8,305 nt of DNA from an uncultured Clostridia bacterium (GTDB lineage: Bacteria > Bacillota > Clostridia > Oscillospirales > Acutalibacteraceae): assembly GCA_945221685.1 (NCBI GenBank), contig CALYNN010000063.1, forward strand, positions 1 through 8,305, read 5' to 3'. Position numbers and translations under genes: made by a program. Every line of letters begins with the position of its first letter. Within the stretch, counting starts at the first letter, position 1. The notes below the pieces were generated by a model. That model saw nothing but the letters and a program-made list of their open reading frames with translations, was not told the DNA's origin and ran no database searches. Of this stretch, positions 1 to 5,584 are shown in pieces.

Positions 1-148
1 ACATACCGATTTTAGTTGATTTTGCAAGGTCGGCAGTAAGAGCAACAACATCCTTGTGTTCCTCACCAAGCTCACAAAGAGCAATACCGTAGCACTCTGC
101 TGTTGAAAGCTTTGTGGTATCTGTCATTGTATATGTCATTCCGCCCAT
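1..148 (-). CDS. Transketolase, C-terminal (pyrimidine-binding) subunit, partial at 3' end
   Basis: Only the first 49 codons are visible; the gene runs off the low-coordinate edge. The translation starts MGGMTYTMTDTTKLSTAEC and continues to ALTADLAKSTKIGM. The ADL-x-x-ST pattern is the usual start of the transketolase Pyr domain, where bacterial transketolases read D-ADL-x-x-ST. In split transketolases this subunit pairs with the N-terminal TPP-binding subunit to form the active site for two-carbon ketol transfer. The start ATG at 148 is chosen because a perfect AAGGAGG (156-162) lies 7 nt upstream. Two later in-frame ATGs, at codons 4 and 8, are less well placed. The start lies 2 bp after the stop of the N-terminal subunit gene, so the two are almost certainly translated together. 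Donor and acceptor specificity cannot be judged from this fragment. Confidence 0.88.
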   Translation of the reverse strand, partial: MGGMTYTMTDTTKLSTAECYGIALCELGEEHKDVVALTADLAKSTKIGM

Positions 149-150
149 AA

Positions 151-1044
151 TTATGCCTCCTTTTCTGCGCGGGCACAACGCTCCGCATAGTACTTATCAA
201 GACTTGCAAAGGCAGTCTTTGTCATTTCCTCATCAAGTGAGCCGTAGTGCCACAAATAGTTATCCTTCATAAAGTCAACGCCTTCACCCTTGAAGGTATC
301 CATAACAATAGCAGTTGGCTTATCGCCGCCCTCCTGATGATTTTTAATAGCGGCCTCGATAGCGTCGTTAAGCTCTTTCATATTGTGGCCGTCAACGCGG
401 ATTACATTAAAGCCGAACGCCTCAAATTTCTTATCAACAGGCTCTACCTTCATTTCGTCGTCAACTCTGCCGTCAATCATACATTTGTTTACATCGGCAA
501 TAACAACAACATTTGAAAGCTTAAACTGCGCGGCGCTCATTGCAGCCTCCCAGTTAGAGCCTTCGTTAAGCTCGCCGTCGCCTGTTAGAACATAGTTCAT
601 ATAATCTATGCCGTTTACTCTGCCTGCAAGGGCAAAGCCTACTGCAAGAGAAATACCGTGACCTAACGAGCCTGTTGAGCAGTCGGCACCCTTAACCTTG
701 TTGCAGTCAAGGTGCATACCGATTTTAGCTCCTGTAAGATTGAAAATCTTAAGCTCATCAATAGGCATAAATCCATAATCGCAAAGCACCGGAGCATAGC
801 CTACTGCCGCGTGACCCTTTGAGAGAATAAAACGGTCTCTGTCGGGCATATCGGGATTTTGAGCGTCGATTTTCATAAAGCGGTGATAAAGAATCGTCAT
901 AACATCCATTGCACTCATAGCGCCGCCCAGGTGACCTGAGCCGCCCCAAATGGCAGTTTGGATACTGAGTCTTCTTAGTTCGTCAGCCTTTTTTTCAAGG
1001 CGCAGCCATTCTTCTTTGTCAAACGGCTTGTAATTAGCTGGCAT
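151..1044 (-). CDS. Transketolase, N-terminal (thiamine diphosphate-binding) subunit
   Basis: This 297-residue protein is the PP-domain half of a split transketolase, which with the Pyr-domain subunit encoded immediately downstream moves a two-carbon ketol unit from a ketose to an aldehyde using ThDP and a divalent metal. Visible motifs are GSGHLGG (His38), SKGHAA (His78), GSLGHG (126-130 region), and the ThDP/metal signature GDGELNEG starting at 155 with Asn186 in DVNK. The 30-residue Asp156-to-Asn186 spacing matches the canonical family. LWHYGS (His266) lies near the end. The length is normal for an N-terminal subunit (about 270-300). ATG at 1044 is preceded by a GGGGGA-type ribosome-binding site, 34 bp after the class III enzyme's stop. 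All cofactor residues look intact, so it should be active. Split transketolases occur both in pentose-phosphate metabolism and in dedicated sugar or secondary pathways; the aminotransferase neighbour favours the latter here, by inference. Confidence 0.93.
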   Translation of the reverse strand: MPANYKPFDKEEWLRLEKKADELRRLSIQTAIWGGSGHLGGAMSAMDVMTILYHRFMKIDAQNPDMPDRDRFILSKGHAAVGYAPVLCDYGFMPIDELKIFNLTGAKIGMHLDCNKVKGADCSTGSLGHGISLAVGFALAGRVNGIDYMNYVLTGDGELNEGSNWEAAMSAAQFKLSNVVVIADVNKCMIDGRVDDEMKVEPVDKKFEAFGFNVIRVDGHNMKELNDAIEAAIKNHQEGGDKPTAIVMDTFKGEGVDFMKDNYLWHYGSLDEEMTKTAFASLDKYYAERCARAEKEA

Positions 1045-1078
1045 AATTTTTCCCCCTAATCAAATTAATAGTTATTAC

Positions 1079-2350
1079 TTATTTAAGACAAAGCTCGGGA
1101 TGATTTGCGGCAACAACACCGAAAGCGTCCTCTGCAATATCAATAGCCAAATTAATATCCTCGTCTGTAAGAGCGGCGTTAATGAAATGGTTGTGGTGAG
1201 AAGCGAGGAAAAGACCTCTTGAAACGCACTCTGCAATCCATTCCTGATGAAGCATAAGGCTGTCATCATTAGCTATTCTCAAGTAGAACAGTGCCGGCTC
1301 ACCTGAAACAACAAGGTCAAAGCCATGCTCCTTACCTGCTGCCTTAAAGCCTTCTGTAAGCTTAATTCCCTTTTCTCTGAACATTGTGGGAATATCAAGT
1401 CTTTTCATCTTAGGAATACAAGCAAGGCAGGCGGCAAACGGCTCTGCACTCATCCAATAGGAGCCTGTATATACAACAGAAGAAGCAGTTGATTTCATAT
1501 GCTCCTGACCGCATACGGCAGACATATTGTAGCCGTTTGCAAGAGCCTTACAGAAGCAGATAAGGTCTGCTTTAATTCCGTAGTAATGGTCGGAGCCTGC
1601 AATATCAAGACGGAAGCCTGTACGAACATCGTCGAAAATAAGAACCATTCCGTGATCGTCGCAGAACTTACGAACCTTTGCCCACTGCTCAGGAGTTGCG
1701 CACTCGTTATCCTTAAAGTTACCGTGGTCATACGGCTGAGCAATAAGACCTGCAACATCTCCGCCGCAGGCGTCATAAGCCTCCTGCATAGCGTCAAGGT
1801 CAAACCAAGGAACAACAATGTTGTTTTCAACCTCTTCGGGAAGAATACCGGGATAGTCAGCCTTTTGAGCCCACTGGAAATCGCCGTGATAATATCCCTT
1901 AAAGAACATCATCTTCTTTTTACCCGTATGAGCTCTTGCACACATTACGCTGAAGGTTGTGGCATCGGAGCCGTTTTTCATAAAGAATGCCCAATCTGCC
2001 GATGCAACGGTATCCTTAAGAAGCTCTGCACACTCTACCATTTTGTAGGAGGGAGAGGTTGTGCAGTTGCCGATTTTTAACTGCTCCATGGCGGCTGCGT
2101 CAACATCGTCGTCACAATAGCCGAGAACATTGGGACCGTAAGCGCACATAAGGTCGAGATACTTATTGCCGTCAACATCCCAAAAATATGTACCCTTAGC
2201 CTTTTGTGACATAAGAGGCCATTTTGTTATAGGAAGGAAAAGACCTTCTGACGGGCCAAGGTGACCGTATACGCCTGACGGAATTGCGTCTAACGCTCTT
2301 GAAAACCACTCGGCGCTTTTTTCGTGCTTGTATTCAGGATATTTACTCAT
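1079..2350 (-). CDS. Class III PLP-dependent aminotransferase, glutamate-1-semialdehyde aminomutase-like
   Basis: This 423-residue enzyme belongs to the class III (GSAM/ornithine-type) fold-type I PLP family. It shows the N-terminal substrate region with DVDGNKYLDL (58-67), the phosphate/cofactor segment NGSDAT (126-131), the FFKGYYHGD stretch (149-157), the pyridine-N-binding DDVRTGFR (Asp240) and the catalytic lysine Lys268 in CFCKALANGY. The 28-residue Asp240-Lys268 spacing matches HemL. It therefore either transfers an amino group or shifts one within the substrate. Annotation pipelines will probably call it HemL, but near residues 382-392 it reads LASHHNHFINA where HemL proteins have a SAFEAGF-type loop. 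No tetrapyrrole gene lies nearby, so true heme-pathway GSAM activity is unlikely. ATG at 2350 has AAGGAGG 8 nt upstream, overlapping the preceding stop codon. The substrate is unknown; an amino-keto sugar or short amino-aldehyde would fit the transketolase partner. Confidence 0.87.
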   Translation of the reverse strand: MSKYPEYKHEKSAEWFSRALDAIPSGVYGHLGPSEGLFLPITKWPLMSQKAKGTYFWDVDGNKYLDLMCAYGPNVLGYCDDDVDAAAMEQLKIGNCTTSPSYKMVECAELLKDTVASADWAFFMKNGSDATTFSVMCARAHTGKKKMMFFKGYYHGDFQWAQKADYPGILPEEVENNIVVPWFDLDAMQEAYDACGGDVAGLIAQPYDHGNFKDNECATPEQWAKVRKFCDDHGMVLIFDDVRTGFRLDIAGSDHYYGIKADLICFCKALANGYNMSAVCGQEHMKSTASSVVYTGSYWMSAEPFAACLACIPKMKRLDIPTMFREKGIKLTEGFKAAGKEHGFDLVVSGEPALFYLRIANDDSLMLHQEWIAECVSRGLFLASHHNHFINAALTDEDINLAIDIAEDAFGVVAANHPELCLK

Positions 2351-2363
2351 TTACTTTTCCTCC

Positions 2364-3128
2364 TTAACCAAGATATACAGCAACTCTGTCGAGAATTCTG
2401 TTCATATTATCTACCATAGAAATCATACCCGCCATATAGATATTGCCGGCGCAAAGCTCTGCCATAGTTGAAGCAGTACCTGTAAACAAGCCGTATGCAA
2501 GATCAATGGTGTTGAATTCCATAATAGCTCTCGGCTTATCGGGCTTTTCTTTAATGGTTTCAAAGTGGTGGTCGCGGACTCTGATTGTTGCATAGCAAAC
2601 ATCGGTAATGCCCATTTGAACATCGCCGTCAACAGTATAAAGAGCAGACTGCTTTGAGATAGAGTCGTTATTTGCCAGCGCTGAAATTGCGCCTGCGATT
2701 GTGTAGAAGGTTAAAAGAGTGGATTCCTCAAAGAAATCTCTGTTTTTTAAGTCCTCTTCATTTGGCATAAGCAGCTTTGTAAGTCTGTCTGTAAGCTTGG
2801 TAAAAGGTCCCATCAGGAATGAAAGAACCTGAGGTATGTTTTTAACAGGCATACCCGGCTTACTGTTGTCGATAAGCGCATTGAATTTTTCGGGGCTTGC
2901 AAAATTCATTTTGCAGGTACAGCCGTAGCTTCCCTCGCTCATTTTGCATCCGCTTGAAGAAAAGTTCAAGGTGCAGCATGGTCCTCCGCTGACATCAAAG
3001 CACAGCGAAACCGGCTTTTTAAGCTGACTGCAGATTTTCTTTGCTTCTTCGTCTATTTCGCAAAGTTTTTCGAGAGTAGCAAGTACACCGTACATATTAA
3101 CATACGCCATTGCTTTTGCTTCTTTCAA
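2364..3128 (-). CDS. Cysteine-rich protein with SCP2-like (sterol-carrier-type) halves, function unknown
   Basis: This 254-residue soluble protein has no signal peptide or evident membrane span. By eye it holds two related halves of SCP2 (sterol carrier protein 2) type. The first is about residues 36-115, with alternating strands and an SPEKFNALID helix start. The second is about 160-250, with a DVQMG strand, EFNTIDLAYGLFTGTAS and the GNIYMAGMISMVDNMNRIL ending. That ending matches the SCP2 pattern of a small strand-turn followed by a C-terminal helix. SCP2-like domains bind hydrophobic ligands or serve as accessory domains; no catalytic motif is visible. There are ten cysteines, six of them within residues 43-72 (43, 51, 52, 61, 70, 72), unusual for this fold and possibly metal- or thiol-linked. 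The TTG start at 3128 is preferred because AAGGAGG lies 7 nt upstream; the ATG at codon 7 is too far. It is the first gene of its operon. The family call is tentative. Confidence 0.6.
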   Translation of the reverse strand: MKEAKAMAYVNMYGVLATLEKLCEIDEEAKKICSQLKKPVSLCFDVSGGPCCTLNFSSSGCKMSEGSYGCTCKMNFASPEKFNALIDNSKPGMPVKNIPQVLSFLMGPFTKLTDRLTKLLMPNEEDLKNRDFFEESTLLTFYTIAGAISALANNDSISKQSALYTVDGDVQMGITDVCYATIRVRDHHFETIKEKPDKPRAIMEFNTIDLAYGLFTGTASTMAELCAGNIYMAGMISMVDNMNRILDRVAVYLG

Positions 3129-3135
3129 AATAATT

Positions 3136-3142
3136 CCTCCTT
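3136..3142 (-). promoter_or_regulatory. Ribosome-binding site that fixes a TTG start
   Basis: A perfect AAGGAGG on the minus strand lies 7 nt upstream of the TTG at 3126-3128. The nearest ATG (3108-3110) would be 25 nt away, too far for this site. It therefore decides the start of the SCP2-like gene. Confidence 0.85.
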
Positions 3143-3146
3143 AGTT

Positions 3147-3168
3147 GCTCAGCAATAACAGCTGAAGC
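3147..3168 (-). promoter_or_regulatory. Leader hairpin just upstream of the ribosome-binding site
   Basis: In the 5' leader the minus strand reads GCTTCAGC, seven loop bases, then GCTGAGC. This can form a 7-bp GC-rich stem with one bulged T. It ends 4 nt before the AAGGAGG site. No T-run follows, so it is not a terminator. It could stabilise the mRNA or modulate ribosome access, or it could be chance. Confidence 0.4.
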
Positions 3169-3187
3169 TATTAAAATATACAAGTGT

Positions 3188-3216
3188 ATTATAGCATATT
3201 AAAAATAGCATAGCAA
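3188..3216 (-). promoter_or_regulatory. Sigma-A-type promoter with extended -10 for the SCP2-like/aminotransferase/transketolase operon
   Basis: On the minus strand a -35 box TTGCTA (3211-3216, 4 of 6 to TTGACA) and a perfect -10 TATAAT (3188-3193) are separated by exactly 17 bp (3194-3210). The -10 is preceded by TGC, making it an extended TGnTATAAT. The predicted start of transcription near 3181 gives a leader of about 50 nt containing a hairpin and the ribosome-binding site. The region is AT-rich, so chance matches are possible, but the combination of box quality, spacing and location between a terminator and the next gene is convincing. Confidence 0.8.
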
Positions 3217-3223
3217 TATTTAA

Positions 3224-3271
3224 TACAAAATTAATAATTTACAATTCTGTAATTTTGTAATATATGTTACA
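3224..3271. promoter_or_regulatory. Clustered dyad repeats upstream of the promoter (candidate operator)
   Basis: Upstream of the -35 box there is a 10-bp perfect inverted repeat, TACAAAATTA (3224-3233) with TAATTTTGTA (3250-3259). There are also two TGTAA-based dyads: TTACA-N4-TGTAA (3239-3252) and TGTAATATATGTTACA (3256-3271), whose arms are perfect and whose centre has one mismatched pair. Together they give four TGTAA/TTACA half-sites in 33 bp. The position suits an activator or upstream operator for the operon. The regulator is not identifiable, and the high AT content lowers the significance. Confidence 0.4.
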
Positions 3272-3278
3272 CTTATAC

Positions 3279-3323
3279 AAAAAAACGCAGGGCAATTTCC
3301 TATAATCGAAATAACTCTGCGTT
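3279..3323 (-). terminator. Rho-independent terminator after trpS
   Basis: The minus-strand transcript reads AACGCAG (3317-3323) and later CTGCGTT (3284-3290), a perfect 7-bp outer stem. Inside it lies a second 5-bp ATTTC/GAAAT stem (3308-3312 with 3295-3299), and a run of seven Ts (3279-3285) overlaps and follows the closing arm. It begins 7 bp after the trpS stop codon and ends the trpS transcription unit, separating it from the downstream operon. Confidence 0.9.
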
Positions 3324-3330
3324 ATATTTG

Positions 3331-4344
3331 TTATTTTGCAAGAAATCCTATCTTTTTCATTGCTTTATCAAGGGTACGCTGAGATATAATCTGCGCTCTT
3401 TCCGCACCCTGAGTCCACTTTTCCTGAAGATAAGCCTTGTCGTTAATAAGCTCCTTAAACTTTTTCTGCACCGGCTCAAGCTCGGCAACAACTGCCTCGC
3501 CTACTTCTTTTTTGAAATCTCCGTAGCCTCTGCCTGCAAACTCGCTTTCAATAGAGTCAAAGCTCTTTCCCGTAACGGCGGAGTAAATAGTCATAAGGTT
3601 ATTAATTCCGTCCTTACCCTCGCCGTAGTGAACAGACATTTCACTGTCTGTAACCGCGCTTTTAAACTTTTTCATAATTACGCTTGGCTCATCGGTAAGC
3701 AATACAGAGCCTTTCGGGTTAGGGTCTGATTTGCTCATTTTTCGTGTTGGGTCCTGAAGCGACATAATTCTTGCACCTGCCTTTGTTATGTATGGCTCCG
3801 GAACGGTAAACACATTGCCGTAAATTCCGTTAAAGCGCTCCGCAATATCTCTTGTAATTTCCAGGTGCTGCTTTTGGTCGGCACCTACAGGAACAACATC
3901 TGCCTGATAAAGCAGAATATCTGCCGCCATAAGACACGGATAAGTAAACAGACCTGCGTTAACATTATCGGCGTGCTGCTGTGACTTATCCTTAAATTGA
4001 GTCATTCTGTTTAGCTCGCCGAACTGAGTGTAGCAGTTAAGAAGCCAGCCAAGCTGGGAATGCTGAGGCACATGTGACTGAATAAACAGTATGCCCTCAT
4101 CGGGGTCAAGACCGATTGCAATAAGCTGTGCAAAAAGTTCTATAGTCTGCTTTCTTAAGCTTTGAGGGTCCTGACGGACGGTTATGGAATGAAGGTCGGC
4201 AACGCCGTAAACCGTGTCAAATTCCTGCTGAAAAGTCGGCCAATTTTTCATAGCGCCTAAATAGTTGCCCAAGGTGGGTACTGATGTTGGCTGAATAAGT
4301 GACAGGCTTCTTTTTTTTCTTTCTTTTTTAATTTCCTCTGCCAT
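3331..4344 (-). CDS. trpS: Tryptophanyl-tRNA synthetase
   Basis: This class Ic aminoacyl-tRNA synthetase charges tRNA-Trp with tryptophan in an ATP-dependent cytoplasmic reaction. The 337-residue length is typical of bacterial TrpRS (about 325-340). Signature elements are the HIGH-equivalent TLGN (24-27) in IQPTSVPTLGNYLGA, GVADLHS (47-53), and the tryptophan-pocket segment YPCLMAADILLY, with Asp142 equivalent to the substrate-contacting Asp of Bacillus TrpRS. VGADQKQH (153-160) and the KMSKS loop (202-206) in RKMSKSDPN follow. A lysine/arginine-rich extension of about 10 residues precedes the Rossmann core. ATG at 4344 is preceded by GGAG 8 nt upstream. The gene starts 24 bp after the aminotransferase stop and ends at a strong terminator, so it is the last gene of its unit. 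No T-box leader fits in that gap, so any tryptophan control would have to act further upstream, outside this window. Confidence 0.97.
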   Translation of the reverse strand: MAEEIKKERKKRSLSLIQPTSVPTLGNYLGAMKNWPTFQQEFDTVYGVADLHSITVRQDPQSLRKQTIELFAQLIAIGLDPDEGILFIQSHVPQHSQLGWLLNCYTQFGELNRMTQFKDKSQQHADNVNAGLFTYPCLMAADILLYQADVVPVGADQKQHLEITRDIAERFNGIYGNVFTVPEPYITKAGARIMSLQDPTRKMSKSDPNPKGSVLLTDEPSVIMKKFKSAVTDSEMSVHYGEGKDGINNLMTIYSAVTGKSFDSIESEFAGRGYGDFKKEVGEAVVAELEPVQKKFKELINDKAYLQEKWTQGAERAQIISQRTLDKAMKKIGFLAK

Positions 4345-4368
4345 AGTTTTATCTCCGTTAGTTTGTAA

Positions 4369-5556
4369 TTATTTGTATTCTCCGGCAACCTCGCCCAACG
4401 CCTTTATGCCTTTAACAATAGCCTCGTCGGAGGGGGTTGAAAAATTAAGTCTTATGTACTGAGTGGAGTCGGTATCATTCATAAGAAAAGCATTACCGGG
4501 CACAACTGCCACCTTTTTATCAACTGCTTTTTTTACAAATTCAAGCATATCCACACTATCGGGAAGCCTGCACCAAATAAACAGACCGCCCTGAGGCTTT
4601 ACATATTCCACAAAATCTCCAAGCTCGCGGTCAATACACTCGCACATTAGATTAAGCTTTTTTCTGTAAATATTTTGAATTTTGGAAATATGAGCCTCAA
4701 CATCATATTTTTTAAACCACTCGTCAACAATCATCTGATTAAGGCACGGGGTATGCACATCTGCCGCCTGCTTGCCTACTGTCATTTTTGCAAGCACCTC
4801 CTTAGGCGCAATACAGTAAGCCACGCGCAAGCCGGGTGAAAGAATTTTTGAGAAGGAGCCTGCATAGATTACAATGCCGTCATTGTCCATTGATTTTATT
4901 GTAGGAATTTTGTCACCCTCTACTCTTAAATCTCCGTAGGGATTATCCTCTAAAATCATTACACCGTACTGCTTCGCAAGGGCATAGAGTCTTTTCCTTT
5001 TTTCAAAGGACATAGTCGCACCCGACGGATTTTGGAAATTAGGGATTGTATAAATAAATTTTGCGTTATCCGTTTCCTTAAGTGCCTTTTCAAGTGCGTC
5101 GATATTCATACCATCTGCCTCAACGGGAATTCCCTTAAGCTTACAGCCGTAGGAACGGAAGCAATTCAGCGAGCCTATAAAGGACGGCTCCTCGCAAATT
5201 ACGGTATCACCCTCATTGCACAGCACCTTTGTGGTTAAATCCATAACCTGCGTTGCGCCCGAAACGATTATTAAATCGTCAAACTCTCTACCGATGTCTT
5301 CTCTTTGCTTCATCCATTTTGAAACGGTATTTCTTAAGGGAGTGTATCCCTCCGACACACCGTACTGCAAAGCGTCAATAGGTCTTGTGTCGAGAATATC
5401 GGCGGCTATTGACTGCACCTCCTCAACCGGAAAGGCGTCGGGAGCAGGATTGCCTGCCGCAAGAGGTATTATTGACGGGTCAGCGGTAGCCTTTAAAATC
5501 TCTCTTATGGCACTTGGCTGAAGAGATGAAATTCTGTTTGAAAATTCATAGTTCAT
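4369..5556 (-). CDS. PLP-dependent aminotransferase, class I/II (LysN/KAT II-like, MocR-type domain)
   Basis: This 395-residue fold-type I aminotransferase exchanges an amino group between an amino acid and a 2-oxo acid. It starts directly with the aminotransferase domain, lacking the GntR helix-turn-helix of MocR regulators, so it is an enzyme. Visible features are PLAAGNPAPDAFP (31-43), LQYGVSEGYTPLR (63-75), IPNFQNPSG (171-179, Asn173), EDNPYGDLR (203-211, Asp204 to the pyridine N), the Schiff-base lysine Lys237 in GSFSKILSPGLR, and Arg369 in YIRLNFS for the substrate carboxylate. This layout is that of 2-aminoadipate/aromatic aminotransferases. Exact specificity cannot be read. ATG at 5556 is chosen because AGGTG (5562-5566) sits 5 nt upstream; an in-frame TTG at 5574 has no such site. 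It lies 28 bp after the glycerophosphotransferase-like gene and 24 bp before trpS, probably in one transcript. Confidence 0.92.
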   Translation of the reverse strand: MNYEFSNRISSLQPSAIREILKATADPSIIPLAAGNPAPDAFPVEEVQSIAADILDTRPIDALQYGVSEGYTPLRNTVSKWMKQREDIGREFDDLIIVSGATQVMDLTTKVLCNEGDTVICEEPSFIGSLNCFRSYGCKLKGIPVEADGMNIDALEKALKETDNAKFIYTIPNFQNPSGATMSFEKRKRLYALAKQYGVMILEDNPYGDLRVEGDKIPTIKSMDNDGIVIYAGSFSKILSPGLRVAYCIAPKEVLAKMTVGKQAADVHTPCLNQMIVDEWFKKYDVEAHISKIQNIYRKKLNLMCECIDRELGDFVEYVKPQGGLFIWCRLPDSVDMLEFVKKAVDKKVAVVPGNAFLMNDTDSTQYIRLNFSTPSDEAIVKGIKALGEVAGEYK

Positions 5557-5584
5557 TTTTGCACCTGATTTCAAATATATTTCA

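Noticed and set aside
2..728. 14-bp identical repeat CATACCGATTTTAG at 2-15 and 715-728
   Set aside because: Both copies encode Lys-Ile-Gly-Met in the two transketolase subunits. A short coding coincidence is more likely than a functional repeat.
1499..2080. 193-residue plus-strand open frame
   Set aside because: It lies wholly antisense within the class III enzyme gene, has no ribosome-binding site or recognisable motif, and is explained by the codon bias of the opposite strand.
3328..3729. 133-residue plus-strand open frame over the end of trpS
   Set aside because: Antisense to a conserved synthetase, with low-complexity Phe/Leu-rich content and no family signature.
4249..4299. TLGN instead of HIGH in the TrpRS signature
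   Set aside because: Variants such as TIGN, TLGN and HLGN are normal for bacterial tryptophanyl-tRNA synthetases, so this is not a defect.
5216..5521. 101-residue plus-strand open frame
   Set aside because: Antisense shadow of the class I/II aminotransferase.
5557..5574. In-frame TTG at 5574 as aminotransferase start
   Set aside because: No ribosome-binding site precedes it, while the ATG at 5556 has AGGTG at 5-nt spacing and matches the family N-terminus.
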